DNA from: Janthinobacterium lividum
GTDB lineage: Bacteria > Pseudomonadota > Gammaproteobacteria > Burkholderiales > Burkholderiaceae_D
Direction: 5' to 3'
NCBI RefSeq assembly: GCF_034424625.1
Contig: NZ_CP139976.1
Coordinates: 1 to 64,000 of the forward strand
Length of the DNA stretch: 64,000 nucleotides
The notes below the pieces were generated by a model. It searched no databases, was not told where the DNA came from, and worked only from the letters and a program-made list of their open reading frames with translations. Position numbers and translations under genes: made by a program. Positions 1-12,304 of this stretch are shown piece after piece; positions within the stretch are counted from its first letter, which is position 1; each line of letters opens with the position of its first letter.

Positions 1-1395
1 ATGGATAATTTCTGGCAGGCCTGTTCCGCGCAGTTGGAACTGGAGCTGACACCGCAACAATTCAGTGCGTGGATCAAACCGCTTATCCCTCTCGATTACG
101 AAGAGGGCAAGCTGCGCATTGCTGCGCCCAATCGCTTCAAGCTCGATTGGGTCAAGACCCAGTTCGCCAGCCGCATCACTGCCCTGGCCATTCAGTACTT
201 CGAAGCGCCGACGGAAGTGCAGTTCGTGCTCGACCCGCGCCTGGCCCTGCCGAAGAAACCCGTCACCGCCAGCACCCCGGCCAGCGATCCGAATGGCGGC
301 GCGCCCAGCGCGCGCGCCGCGGAGCCGCAGCCCAGCGTGCCGGAACTGAGCATTGGCGCGGCGCCGCGCCGCGAGCAGAGCCGCATCAACACCGACCTGA
401 CCTTCGACAGCTTCGTGACGGGTAAAGCCAACCAGCTGGCGCGCGCCGCCGCCATCCAGGTGGCGAACAATCCGGGCGTGTCGTACAACCCGCTGTTCTT
501 CTACGGCGGCGTCGGCCTGGGTAAGACCCACTTGATCCACGCCATCGGCAACCAGGTGATGGCCGACAATCCGGGCGCGAAGATCCGCTACATCCACGCG
601 GAACAGTACGTTCGCGACGTAGTGACCGCTTACCAGCGCAAGGGTTTCGACGACTTCAAGCATTACTATCACTCGCTCGACATGCTGCTGATCGATGATA
701 TCCAGTTCTTTGGCGGCAAGAGCCGCACGCAGGAAGAGTTTTTCTATGCGTTCGAGGCATTAATTGCCGCAAAGAAACAAATCATCATCACCTCGGATAC
801 CTATCCGAAGGAAATCACGGGCATGGACGACCGCCTGATCTCGCGCTTCGACTCGGGCCTGACGGTGGCCATCGAACCGCCGGAACTGGAAATGCGCGTG
901 GCGATTCTGCTGAAAAAAGCCAAGCAGGAAGGCGTGACCTTCTCTGACGACGTGGCCTTCTTTGTCGCCAAGCACTTGCGCTCGAACGTGCGCGAGCTGG
1001 AAGGCGCGCTGCGCAAAATTTTGGCGTATTCGCGTTTTCATGGCAAAGACATCACCATCGATATCGTCAAGGAAGCCCTGAAGGACTTGCTGTCGGTGCA
1101 GAACCGCCAGATTTCCGTGGAAAACATCCAGAAAACGGTGGCCGACTTCTTCAATATCAAGGTTGCCGACATGTATTCGAAGCGCCGGCCCGCGAATATC
1201 GCCCGGCCGCGCCAGATCGCCATGTACCTGGCCAAGGAATTGACACAGAAGAGCCTGCCGGAAATCGGCGAGCTGTTCGGCGGCCGCGACCACACCACGG
1301 TGCTGCATGCCGTGCGCAAGATCGCGCTGGACCGTACCAAAAACCCGGAATGCAACCACGAGTTGCATGTGCTGGAGCAAACGTTGAAGGGCTAA
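1..1395 (+). CDS. dnaA: Chromosomal replication initiator protein DnaA
   Basis: A 464-residue DnaA that opens the window at its ATG. It binds DnaA boxes at oriC, oligomerises with ATP and melts the origin. Visible features in order are an N-terminal DnaB/self-interaction domain (about 1-75), a Pro/Ala-rich linker (about 80-125), an AAA+ core with Walker A GGVGLGKT at 169-176 and Walker B IDD at 231-233, and the C-terminal DNA-binding domain with the signature GGRDHTT at 427-433. Length and motifs are normal for the family. dnaN follows after about 150 bp, as in most bacteria. The origin itself probably lies just upstream of the window; I saw no cluster of DnaA boxes inside it. Confidence 0.99.
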   Translation: MDNFWQACSAQLELELTPQQFSAWIKPLIPLDYEEGKLRIAAPNRFKLDWVKTQFASRITALAIQYFEAPTEVQFVLDPRLALPKKPVTASTPASDPNGGAPSARAAEPQPSVPELSIGAAPRREQSRINTDLTFDSFVTGKANQLARAAAIQVANNPGVSYNPLFFYGGVGLGKTHLIHAIGNQVMADNPGAKIRYIHAEQYVRDVVTAYQRKGFDDFKHYYHSLDMLLIDDIQFFGGKSRTQEEFFYAFEALIAAKKQIIITSDTYPKEITGMDDRLISRFDSGLTVAIEPPELEMRVAILLKKAKQEGVTFSDDVAFFVAKHLRSNVRELEGALRKILAYSRFHGKDITIDIVKEALKDLLSVQNRQISVENIQKTVADFFNIKVADMYSKRRPANIARPRQIAMYLAKELTQKSLPEIGELFGGRDHTTVLHAVRKIALDRTKNPECNHELHVLEQTLKG

Positions 1396-1545
1396 GCACG
1401 GCTTTGGCAAGACTGGCTCAAAACGTGCTTTACCCTTATTATCTGGGAGGGCACCGCAGCCGGTCTGTCGGGGCTTCCCATGGCAACAATTGTTAAATTA
1501 ATACGTTAAACGTCGTACTGTTCAACCTATACATTGAGGATAAAT

Positions 1546-2652
1546 ATGCAATTGGTCAAAACCACCCGAGATACCCTTCTCCGGCCACTGCAGATCGTGA
1601 GCGGTATTGTCGAGCGTCGGCACACTATGCCGATTCTGGCCAATATCCTCATCCGCAAAGACGGTGAAAATGTCTCCTTCCTGTCGACCGACACCGAAGT
1701 GCAGATCACCACGCACGCGGAAATCGGTTCCGGCGCGGACGTCACCGGCACCACCGTGGCCGCGCGCAAGCTGCTGGACATTTTGCGCGCCCTGCCCGAA
1801 TCGGGCGACGTCACGATGACCCTGCTGAACAAGCGCCTGACCGTGCAAACGGGCAAGTCGCGCTTCGCCCTGCAAACCCTGGCGGCGGAAGAATTTCCAA
1901 CCGTGCAACAGGCAGAAAGCTACAACGCGTCCGTCACCCTGCCGCAGAAAACGCTGAAGCACCTGTTCAACATGGTGCATTTCTCGATGGCGCAGCAAGA
2001 CATCCGCTATTACCTGAACGGCTTGCTGCTGGTTCTGGATGGCAATAATGTCATCGCCGTGGCCACCGATGGCCACCGCCTGGCGTTTTGCCAGGTCGCC
2101 ACCGAGCAGACGTTTGCGCGCCAGGAAGTAATTATCCCGCGCAAGACCATCATCGAACTGCAGCGCCTGCTGGAAGAGAACGATGAGCCGGTGCAGCTGG
2201 ACATCGCCGCCAACCAGGTGAAACTGACCTTTGCCGACATCGAGCTGATCTCGAAGCTGGTGGAAGGCAAGTTCCCCGACTACACGCGCGTGATTCCAAA
2301 AGGCTACAAAAACGACTTCACCATCGGCCGCGATGAATTGCTGCGCTCGCTGCAACGTGCCGCCATCATGACCAGCGACAAGTTCAAGGGCGTGCGCTGC
2401 ATCATCACCCCGGGCAGCATGAAGATCAGCTCGACCAATGCGGACCAGGAAGAAGCCGTCGAAGAGCTGGAAATCGACTACGGCGGCGACTCCGTTGACA
2501 TCGGCTTCAACGTGACGTATCTGCTGGACGTGCTGAACAACCTGAAATGCGAATACGTCAACATCGCGCTGGGCGACTCGAACTCGTCCGCCCTGATCTC
2601 CATCCCGGACAATGCCGACTTCAAGTATGTCGTCATGCCGATGCGCATCTAA
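1546..2652 (+). CDS. dnaN: DNA polymerase III beta subunit (sliding clamp)
   Basis: A 368-residue beta clamp. It forms a ring dimer around DNA and tethers polymerase III and other clamp-binding proteins. The protein begins MQLVKTTRD, has the three repeated clamp domains and ends with the typical VVMPMRI tail, whose last residues lie next to the clamp-binding pocket. The ATG at 1546 is preceded by GAGGA at 1536-1540; an upstream in-frame TTG at 1534 would add four residues and lacks such a site. It sits between dnaA and gyrB in the conserved origin cluster, and I see no truncation. Confidence 0.98.
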   Translation: MQLVKTTRDTLLRPLQIVSGIVERRHTMPILANILIRKDGENVSFLSTDTEVQITTHAEIGSGADVTGTTVAARKLLDILRALPESGDVTMTLLNKRLTVQTGKSRFALQTLAAEEFPTVQQAESYNASVTLPQKTLKHLFNMVHFSMAQQDIRYYLNGLLLVLDGNNVIAVATDGHRLAFCQVATEQTFARQEVIIPRKTIIELQRLLEENDEPVQLDIAANQVKLTFADIELISKLVEGKFPDYTRVIPKGYKNDFTIGRDELLRSLQRAAIMTSDKFKGVRCIITPGSMKISSTNADQEEAVEELEIDYGGDSVDIGFNVTYLLDVLNNLKCEYVNIALGDSNSSALISIPDNADFKYVVMPMRI

Positions 2653-2668
2653 AGACCACAGCAGTGAC

Positions 2669-5304
<2,636 letters not shown>

Positions 5305-5306
5305 GC

Positions 5307-5319
5307 TGTCGGGTGACAC
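5307..5319 (+). repeat. Left terminal inverted repeat
   Basis: TGTCGGGTGACAC is the exact reverse complement of GTGTCACCCGACA at 16079-16091. It starts two bases after the gyrB stop codon, with the 5-bp duplication immediately outside it. Confidence 0.93.
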
Positions 5320-5413
5320 AGAAAGTGAAAAACGTGCCAAGTTAGTGAAAAATTACTGACACAGTTAATGGAAAAAGACGCATGTCAGGTAACACTGAAA
5401 GTGAAAACTGTGC
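5314..5413. promoter_or_regulatory. Putative TnsB-binding repeats of the left transposon end
   Basis: Three related sites of about 24 bp lie at 5314-5337, 5357-5381 and 5390-5413. They share the pattern TGACACAGAAAGTGAAAA with differences. The terminal TGTC(G/A)GGT motif itself recurs at 5383-5390 in front of the third site. Arrays of short repeats at the ends, bound by TnsB, are a hallmark of Tn7-like elements. No comparable array is visible at the right end. Confidence 0.75.
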
Positions 5414-5449
5414 GACGAAAATGCAAAAACCTAAGCTTTCAATAGTGAC

Positions 5450-5483
5450 AAAAAGCCAACTTAGCTAAGTTGGCTTTTTTTTT
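5450..5483. terminator. Strong bidirectional rho-independent terminator
   Basis: A perfect 24-bp palindrome at 5453-5476 (half-site AAGCCAACTTAG) is preceded by A residues and followed by a run of T. It can stop transcription in both directions. It lies just inside the transposon's left end, where it would end the gyrB transcript and shield the cargo from read-through. Confidence 0.9.
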
Positions 5484-5572
5484 GCGAAATCCAATTCTGT
5501 CGACGATGACCATTTTTCGGTATTATCTAAGAAATAATTCCAAATTGAATAAGAAAACCGTGTAGGAGTGCT

Positions 5573-8500
5573 ATGGCAGGCGGACATGCAACAACAGCAG
5601 GCGTAATATTTCAACTCAATGTCGCCTCGTGGTTCGGCGTTCACGCGCTTTGCGAAAAACCAATACCACAATTGTCGGGCCTTGAGGATAGTTCGCCCCA
5701 ATCGCTATATCTGGAATCAGAGGCGCCAGTTGACGACCTTCGAATTACAACGGTAGCAGGCGGCAATATCTTCTTAAATGCAAAGACAACTGTGTCGCTC
5801 AGTTCATTGTTAAGGTCGCCATTGGGGTCCGTTGTGGATCAATTTGTACGCCAACACCTTGCTTGCCGCCAAGGGAACGGAGATTTAGGCTGGGACCGGC
5901 CACTTGACAAAACCAAAGACTGTCTTGTTCTCGCCGTCAGTTCTGCTAGAACACTTGGATTTGTAGACTCCACAAGGCCAATACTTGAGCGTATAAGAAA
6001 TATAAAATCAATTCTTCCCGTTGATCAAATCGCTACAACTCAAAAACAAAAAGTCGCATACGAGGCATGGACGAGCTTGGTTCAACAATCTTGGACTAGG
6101 CATACCGGTATCCCCCCCACTGATGGCGAAGTATGCGATTTACTCTCGTGTGTTCGGTTAATCCAACTAGATTTTGACAGCGCCACCGCAACCGAAATTA
6201 GTAGTCTATTAACAGCAACAGTAGTCGAAAATCGTAACGATGCATCAGCAGCTTGGAACGTCATTGTGAACGAATGCGCGCAACTCGCACAGCTACGTAG
6301 CGGGGCAGATTCGCAAAAATTTAGGGAATGCTTACGTGCCGGTGGAATAGCATTAAGAGAAAAACCTGCTTTCGCTCGCGATATTGAGCGTTTGAAACAG
6401 ATCACGAAACGAACACTTGAAACACTTTCACGATATTCACGACTCTCTGTTCCAACGGAAAACGGTACGATAAGAGTCGAAATTGATAGAAATTGCGTGC
6501 CAGAAATTATGAGTTCTGCCACCACAAGCTCTTTCTTGTTAGTTGGGGCACCAGGAGCAGGGAAATCCGGCGCGATCCATTCCGTTGCCAACTCTTTGAT
6601 CAAATTGGGTCACCCTGTTGTAGTGCTAGCTGTTGATGAGTGGTCAGCAACCTCAAGAGAGGCATTGCGGCATGAACTTGAGCTGAAATATCCGTTAGAC
6701 GAAGTGCTTGATGCATGGAGCGGAGGAAAACCCGGAATTCTAATCATTGATGCACTTGATGCGAGCAGGGGCAACTCTTCGGATGAGGTCTTTTTCGACG
6801 TAATTGCAACAATTCTCGATCGCGCAAGCGGATGGAATGTCCTAGCATCAATTAGAAAGTTTGACCTTCGATATGGAGTCAAGTATCAAGATCTTTTTCG
6901 TGGCTCGCCAGCATCAAAACTGTTTAGAGACGCTGATTTCTCCAACGTAAGACATTTCGATATTCCTCGACTAAGCGAGCAAGAACTGGCTCAAGTTTGG
7001 GAGAAATCGCCGCGAATGGCAGTTGCTCATGATTCGGGAACTTCAGCGTTCCGAGACCTGCTTACATCCCCGTTCAACCTATTTCTCTTGTCGACTGTTC
7101 TTCCCCCAGTCGGCGACTCCCCAGAACTAGAGAGTATCGGCACCCAAGTCGAATTATTGGAAAGATACTGGGCATATAGAGTTGAGAGTCCTGCAGACAA
7201 TCACCGAATCAATCGCGTACGTTTATTGCGATCAGCAACTGAAGTCATGGTCAATAAGCGTCAACTCTTTGCGAGAGGAATCGACCTCGCCGGGTATGAT
7301 GGCCGCCACCTCGAGCAGCTAATGCAGAGTGGAATTTTGCTCGACCACCACTCACAGGGCCGCATCTCATTTTCACATCACATGTTGTTTGATTACGCTG
7401 TAGCCAGGACCATCATGATGGACGATGATGATAAAGCCCTGATTGAACGCTTGGCCCTTTCAGACGATCAGGCGTTACTACTTGCCCCCGCCGCAATGAT
7501 AGCCCTTCGGATTGTGTGGGGGGAACAATTAAATAGACACCCCTACTGGGAATTGGCTATCGGCGTAGCGGCGCAGGAGTCAGCGGGTTCGTTTTCCCGC
7601 ATGCTTCCCGCTAGGGTCGCTGCTGAGCTCATCGCTCTTCCTGATGATATTTCCCCGTTAACTAAAGCTATCTCTACAAACGGCGCACACAAAGACGCTG
7701 CACTATTTCTTGTGCGGCACGTATTTGGAACCTTGCTCGCAAACGTAATCGTAAACCGGCCAATGTGGGGAAACGACGCCGATCCATGGTGCGGCATAGT
7801 TAGAAACCTCTGCGAGACGGATATGGCAAGCCTAACTTGGCCAATAAAGGCAGTTATCGGGCATTGGACCGATACTCCGGCTTCACTTAGCAAGCAGCAG
7901 AAGAAGGACTTAGGGGCCGCTGCTCGTCTACTATTGAGAAACGCTACGCAAAATTGGAAAAATCAAAGTAACTACGACCAAGGCGCAGTCATCAGTAGTA
8001 TTCAAGCGATTGCTCGGACCTTCGAGTCAGCAAAACCTGAGTCTGAAGTAGCATTAGAAGCCCTATTGGCGCCAGACCGCGTCGCCGTTTATGGACACAT
8101 TGAGCTATTCCGTTTCGCAATTGAAACCAAGAATTTAATAGCGTCAGCGCCTCAACTGGTCCATAAATTGTATTTAGCTGCGTACTGTGCTCCCCTTCCT
8201 TCTCGAAAGGAAATTTCTCACCTTGGATCGAGCAAGATTTTTTCGCTTACGTCAAATAAGCGCCAAGACATTGAAGGCGTGCAATATCAGCTAGAAGATC
8301 ATCTAGGAGAATACCTGCAAGCCACTCCAGCGATTGCGATTAAAACCATCATTGATATTCTTGACTACCGCATTCCCGCTGAGCATCAGATACAGGATGA
8401 CACACCGATCGATACCTTTGAATTTCTGAACTGCACTGCAAGGTTTAGAGAGGACCTGTCTGCAATCTGGTGGACGGCATCCGAATCACACAACCGTGGC

Positions 8501-10501
8501 GAAGAAAAACTACTTGATATCGTTTTGAAAACCATTTTAGAATTAGATGAAATCGGTAACACGCACGCGGTTGAGACCATAATTACAAATGTAGTCCAGT
8601 TCAATATATGGGCATCGCTGTGGTCTGTATTGCTCATTGCAGGCCAATCACGACCTGCGACAATTGGCAGGGCCATACTCCCCCTACTCAAGGTCTCATC
8701 AGTACTTGGTGCTCACTCTACGACCTACCCGGCCGGAGAATTATTACGTATTCTTAGCCCTCACTTGGCACGACAGGAACAAGAACAAATTGAGACTGCC
8801 ATTTGGCAGATGGAGAGTGAGCATCAAAGAGATGGCCTAATCGGCTGTTTATCACGCGAGAACGTTACGCTTACCAAAACACTTTCTCGTTTGGCTCAAC
8901 TCGATGCGGAAGGTAGGTCGGTACAAAACCGACCACCGTTCACTCTCGAGAGCGGTTGGAGTGACGATGAAAACTGGTGGTATCGGGAGGGCGGTATCGA
9001 TATCTCAAAGGAACCCTTTTCATCCATTCACAACGCCGTTGAAGCCGTGAAGGTGCTTGCTTCATCTAATGAACAGTCGGCCGGCCCCATAGATGTTTGG
9101 ATTAATAATTGGCCAACTATTCTCGCGTTGCATGAGATTCTTCTAAAAAATAATTCGATCCCTGAGCGTCTGGAACAGCAAGCATGGGATCAGCTCGCGG
9201 AAGCCGCAGAAAAAGCCGCGCTCAGCTGCAAGAGCGCCTCTGATTTGGAAAAATTTCAGAGTTTGCATGAAATAGTTCACTCAGCATCGAACGATAAATT
9301 TCCACCTCTCTCCCAGCACGATCCGGCGCGAGAACATGCCTTCGCGAAACATCCATCCTGGGGTCGTCCAGCTCCCAGGACCGAAGCTGCGGCCGCCACT
9401 ATGGCCCTAGCACGTGCGAATGGAGTTCCGTCACAAACGTACCGTGCCGAGATTCTGCGTCTAATACGAGATCCTGCTGTAGAAATCAGGCACACAATCG
9501 CATCGCGTCTCAATATGCTATGTGAAGCGGATCCAGAATTAATGCAGACACTCATAGATGTGGTGTTTAATGAAGAAAATAATCTAGGAATTCTTAGTTT
9601 TTTTCTTGGAGCCTTGCACCGCGCCATTGGAAGCATGGATGTTGGTACGGCCGAGAAGCTTCTAGCGCTGGATAAACGGATTTCTTCTAATGAAGAGGAA
9701 GGCCAAAGAGATCTTCGTAGACAATTGGTGACATCTATTGTTCGCCTATGGTTGCTGAATGATCTAACCACAGCAAATAATCGGGTCGAAGAATGGACTG
9801 GAAATCCTTCGATCTATTCTTCGCATATACAAACAATGCTCACCTCCCTTAGAGATACACTCTTGATGGGAAAAATTGATGCCCCCCAGAGTCGTGAAAC
9901 CACAATTAGGACACGAGCAATCCAAATATTTAATCAAAGTGTGACGAAAGCTGCCAAGGAGTTTAGTCGGCTCGCACTTGTTCACGATAGAACTACCTAT
10001 GAACAAAAACAGTTAGAAAATACATTTCGAGTTCTGGATACTGCCACGCACGAAATCTACTTTGGCTCCGGCGCTTACAAACGAAGCAAAGGTCACGAAA
10101 GCATAGGTGAGTCGGATTCCGATTTATTGCAAAGCAGGCGCAGATTCCTAAGTGAGATAAATAGCACTCTAGAGTGTCTCGCTGATGTCCCATACCCATC
10201 CGTTACCCACTACCTCCTAGAAACGTTAGAGGCTTTCATTCCTGAGGCCCCTGAACAGTGTCTCTCTTTGATGATCCGGTGCGTTCACAATGGAGGTGCA
10301 AGTGGCGGCTACCAATTGGAAAGCATGGGTGCAGATTTGCTCGTTCGCCTCGTTCGTAGATTTCTCGCCGATTATGCTCCTATGATTTCGGGCCGCGAAG
10401 AATTCAGAACTGGATTAGTGAAGGCGCTGGATTATTTCGCCGAAGCTGGTTGGCCAGAAGCGCGCCAACTCGTCTACCAGTTGCCGGAGATGCTGAGGTG
10501 A
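5573..10501 (+). CDS. STAND/NACHT-type NTPase with nuclease-like N-terminus (Avs-like, putative antiphage protein)
   Basis: A 1642-residue protein. The N-terminus (GHATTAG at 4-10, then a helix with FQ at 13-14) resembles the DUF4297/Cap4-type endonuclease domain of bacterial STAND proteins. The core would be D54-D55 followed by N69-A70-K71, where relatives as I recall them have Q/E-x-K, so Gln is replaced by Asn here. A P-loop GAPGAGKS lies at 325-332 and a Walker B IIDALD at 391-396. More than 1000 helical residues follow without a clear break, probably a repeat sensor region. This order (effector, NTPase, long sensor) is that of antiviral STAND proteins, which detect phage proteins and kill the infected cell. 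The ATG follows TAGGAGTG. Its last 4 bases overlap the start of the next gene. AT-rich codon use indicates horizontal origin. Family-level call is fairly secure; defence role is inference. Confidence 0.72.
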   Translation: MAGGHATTAGVIFQLNVASWFGVHALCEKPIPQLSGLEDSSPQSLYLESEAPVDDLRITTVAGGNIFLNAKTTVSLSSLLRSPLGSVVDQFVRQHLACRQGNGDLGWDRPLDKTKDCLVLAVSSARTLGFVDSTRPILERIRNIKSILPVDQIATTQKQKVAYEAWTSLVQQSWTRHTGIPPTDGEVCDLLSCVRLIQLDFDSATATEISSLLTATVVENRNDASAAWNVIVNECAQLAQLRSGADSQKFRECLRAGGIALREKPAFARDIERLKQITKRTLETLSRYSRLSVPTENGTIRVEIDRNCVPEIMSSATTSSFLLVGAPGAGKSGAIHSVANSLIKLGHPVVVLAVDEWSATSREALRHELELKYPLDEVLDAWSGGKPGILIIDALDASRGNSSDEVFFDVIATILDRASGWNVLASIRKFDLRYGVKYQDLFRGSPASKLFRDADFSNVRHFDIPRLSEQELAQVWEKSPRMAVAHDSGTSAFRDLLTSPFNLFLLSTVLPPVGDSPELESIGTQVELLERYWAYRVESPADNHRINRVRLLRSATEVMVNKRQLFARGIDLAGYDGRHLEQLMQSGILLDHHSQGRISFSHHMLFDYAVARTIMMDDDDKALIERLALSDDQALLLAPAAMIALRIVWGEQLNRHPYWELAIGVAAQESAGSFSRMLPARVAAELIALPDDISPLTKAISTNGAHKDAALFLVRHVFGTLLANVIVNRPMWGNDADPWCGIVRNLCETDMASLTWPIKAVIGHWTDTPASLSKQQKKDLGAAARLLLRNATQNWKNQSNYDQGAVISSIQAIARTFESAKPESEVALEALLAPDRVAVYGHIELFRFAIETKNLIASAPQLVHKLYLAAYCAPLPSRKEISHLGSSKIFSLTSNKRQDIEGVQYQLEDHLGEYLQATPAIAIKTIIDILDYRIPAEHQIQDDTPIDTFEFLNCTARFREDLSAIWWTASESHNRGEEKLLDIVLKTILELDEIGNTHAVETIITNVVQFNIWASLWSVLLIAGQSRPATIGRAILPLLKVSSVLGAHSTTYPAGELLRILSPHLARQEQEQIETAIWQMESEHQRDGLIGCLSRENVTLTKTLSRLAQLDAEGRSVQNRPPFTLESGWSDDENWWYREGGIDISKEPFSSIHNAVEAVKVLASSNEQSAGPIDVWINNWPTILALHEILLKNNSIPERLEQQAWDQLAEAAEKAALSCKSASDLEKFQSLHEIVHSASNDKFPPLSQHDPAREHAFAKHPSWGRPAPRTEAAAATMALARANGVPSQTYRAEILRLIRDPAVEIRHTIASRLNMLCEADPELMQTLIDVVFNEENNLGILSFFLGALHRAIGSMDVGTAEKLLALDKRISSNEEEGQRDLRRQLVTSIVRLWLLNDLTTANNRVEEWTGNPSIYSSHIQTMLTSLRDTLLMGKIDAPQSRETTIRTRAIQIFNQSVTKAAKEFSRLALVHDRTTYEQKQLENTFRVLDTATHEIYFGSGAYKRSKGHESIGESDSDLLQSRRRFLSEINSTLECLADVPYPSVTHYLLETLEAFIPEAPEQCLSLMIRCVHNGGASGGYQLESMGADLLVRLVRRFLADYAPMISGREEFRTGLVKALDYFAEAGWPEARQLVYQLPEMLR

Positions 10502-11940
10502 GTACCAGTCGGTTCTTTGAATTCAGGCGGCAGATTGCCAATCTAAAGACGAATTACGAGACGATCCACTTGCCAGAGATTGAACGCACTACGGCGGCCG
10601 CACAAAAGAAAATGACGGATGCGTTGAAAGGTCAAGGGCGAACGATTGTGCGCGAAGCGCAGGTGCGTCAGTACTTGCTAGATCCGACGCTAACGTTCCT
10701 TGGATGGGATCTCGGAAATCCAAGTGCAATGTTAGTTGAAGATGCAGTTGATGCAGCCAAAGAAGGCGAACATCGTCGTTTCATGGACTATCATGGCAAA
10801 GAGATAAAGCCCTGCGGCGTCGATACCTCACTTTTAATTGTTGAGGCAAAGCGCCCCAGTGTTCTACTGCCAGGCCCATCGATCACATCGTCCGAAAATT
10901 TGTCCGTAGAGATAGTAAACGCTTTCGCGGCTATTCGATCAGGCAAGTCAAGGTGCAAGCATTTCACCACCGATTGGTTCGACAGACTAAATACATTGGC
11001 TGACTATACGACTCGAGTAAAACAGCAAAGCGGCGACGCTCCCTGCAGGGTCGTCATTACGAACGGCGAATGGTTCATCGTTTTCTTGAATCCTGAAAGC
11101 GCACTGATAGGCAAAAATCCCTCAGCGGACGAAGTCCTTGTATTTCAGAATTTGGATGAAGTTGCTGAACGGGCGAATGAGTTCTGCGAGTCTCTAGAAT
11201 ATGCTAGTCTGAGCTCCAAAATCCCAACGCAGCATCCGACGGATTTGCAGAAATTTGCGTCTATTGGAGAAGATGTAAGAGCGGCCCTCGCTGTTGAACT
11301 TAGCTTCAATGTCATCGGAAACATTCAACCCTCGATGGCCGTGCGTGTCTACGCTCTCGTGAGAACCATGAGGGGAGTGTGGATAAAATTTCGTAAGGAT
11401 TACGAACCGCCGTACGAGATCATGCCAGGAAAACAGGATGCGTTTATAGAACGCATAGGCATTCTGCAAGACCTTGCAAACGACCTAATTGCCGAACTTC
11501 GAAAATATGCCAATGTAACTGTCATGACACCAAGTGAAGCTGAACTCGTCGCCGCAGATGATGGCATGGTTTCCGGATGGCACTCATCGGCACTAAATTC
11601 GAGCCCCTCGCCAGAACTACATTATTTAACCTTAGGTGATGGCGCATTCTACGTTACAAGTCACGACGCCTTTGATGACTGTAGTTTCCACTCCTTTGGC
11701 CCTTGCTTGAACGCTGGAAGTGCAGCTACGAATCAGCCCATCATTCGGCAAAGCAGGACGCCTCCCGTGTACTTTCCATCCGGATCAAAAATGCATTGCG
11801 CACATAAGAATGTCCATGCCGGCCGCGACGGGAAATGCATATTACAATCTTTCGAGACTCATATGTGCTGTCAGCGCTGCACCTATCTAACAAGGTGTTG
11901 GCCAACTGGGACAGATGCGCTTCCATGCGCGAAGAAATAA
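10498..11940 (+). CDS. HsdR-N-like nuclease-domain protein, partner of the STAND NTPase
   Basis: A 480-residue protein. The GTG at 10498 overlaps the upstream TGA (GTGA), so translation is probably coupled. Residues 1-45 look helical or coiled. The segment from E53 (REAQVRQYLLDP, then LGWD) through D97 to E116-A-K118 (LLIVEAKRP) follows the N-terminal PD-(D/E)XK nuclease of type I restriction HsdR subunits, but no helicase motor follows. The last 50 residues hold seven cysteines (HC, KC, CCQRC, TRC, PC) and may bind zinc. No methyltransferase or specificity subunit is nearby, so it is not an ordinary type I system. Co-translation suggests that it works with the STAND protein, perhaps as an effector. 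This role is inferred. Confidence 0.65.
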   Translation: MSTSRFFEFRRQIANLKTNYETIHLPEIERTTAAAQKKMTDALKGQGRTIVREAQVRQYLLDPTLTFLGWDLGNPSAMLVEDAVDAAKEGEHRRFMDYHGKEIKPCGVDTSLLIVEAKRPSVLLPGPSITSSENLSVEIVNAFAAIRSGKSRCKHFTTDWFDRLNTLADYTTRVKQQSGDAPCRVVITNGEWFIVFLNPESALIGKNPSADEVLVFQNLDEVAERANEFCESLEYASLSSKIPTQHPTDLQKFASIGEDVRAALAVELSFNVIGNIQPSMAVRVYALVRTMRGVWIKFRKDYEPPYEIMPGKQDAFIERIGILQDLANDLIAELRKYANVTVMTPSEAELVAADDGMVSGWHSSALNSSPSPELHYLTLGDGAFYVTSHDAFDDCSFHSFGPCLNAGSAATNQPIIRQSRTPPVYFPSGSKMHCAHKNVHAGRDGKCILQSFETHMCCQRCTYLTRCWPTGTDALPCAKK

Positions 11941-12162
11941 GAGGAGCGTGACCATATGGTGACCTGTATGTCCGACATTTTTTCGTCCAGTAAATTGGCT
12001 TCGGCTTGGGTTAAACTGGCTTTAACTCGCGTCATCATTGTATACATCAATGGAATATGGCGCCAAAGCTGGCGCATGCCCCAAAAAACTGTTCCTGTCG
12101 CCAAAAAAACAATATTTTTAATTCCTCTACATTATTAGAGAAATTGGTACATGTCGTACTTG
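11941..12162. other. Intergenic stretch inside the transposon
   Basis: AT-rich DNA between the nuclease-like gene and the decayed HTH fragment. Short open frames exist on both strands (for example 11956-12138 +), but none has a convincing ribosome binding site or recognisable motif. I see no function in it. Confidence 0.4.
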
Positions 12163-12304
12163 GCAAGATTGTGTATGAAAAAAGCTATATCTCAGCGCTT
12201 GAGATTGGCGCAAAAGAGCCACCAACAGAAGAGTTTACCGAAAGGACAATAGCTGTGCTTAGCTTATCACCTAGCGAGAAAATTAAAATTTACATATCAG
12301 CACC
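12163..12304 (+). pseudogene. Decayed duplicate of the transposon's HTH regulator gene
   Basis: The translation around SYISALEIGAK then PPTEEF matches residues 31-49 of the intact HTH protein at 13862-14284. By eye about 90 of 104 bases are identical. The copy lacks the N-terminal part of the HTH domain and the C-terminal half, and has no credible start. It lies about 1.77 kb upstream of the intact gene. It is a relic of a tandem duplication or of insertion of DNA between two copies. A perfect 13-bp inverted repeat follows. Confidence 0.8.

Noticed and set aside
1396..1545. Origin of replication between dnaA and dnaN
   Set aside because: No cluster of TTATCCACA-like boxes or AT-rich repeats was seen; the origin is more likely upstream of dnaA, outside the window.
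5314..5413. CRISPR-like repeats at the left transposon end
   Set aside because: Only three degenerate units with unequal spacing and no spacer pattern; they fit transposase-binding sites.
5573..11940. Type I restriction-modification system
   Set aside because: The second gene has only an HsdR-N-like domain; there is no helicase motor and no hsdM or hsdS.
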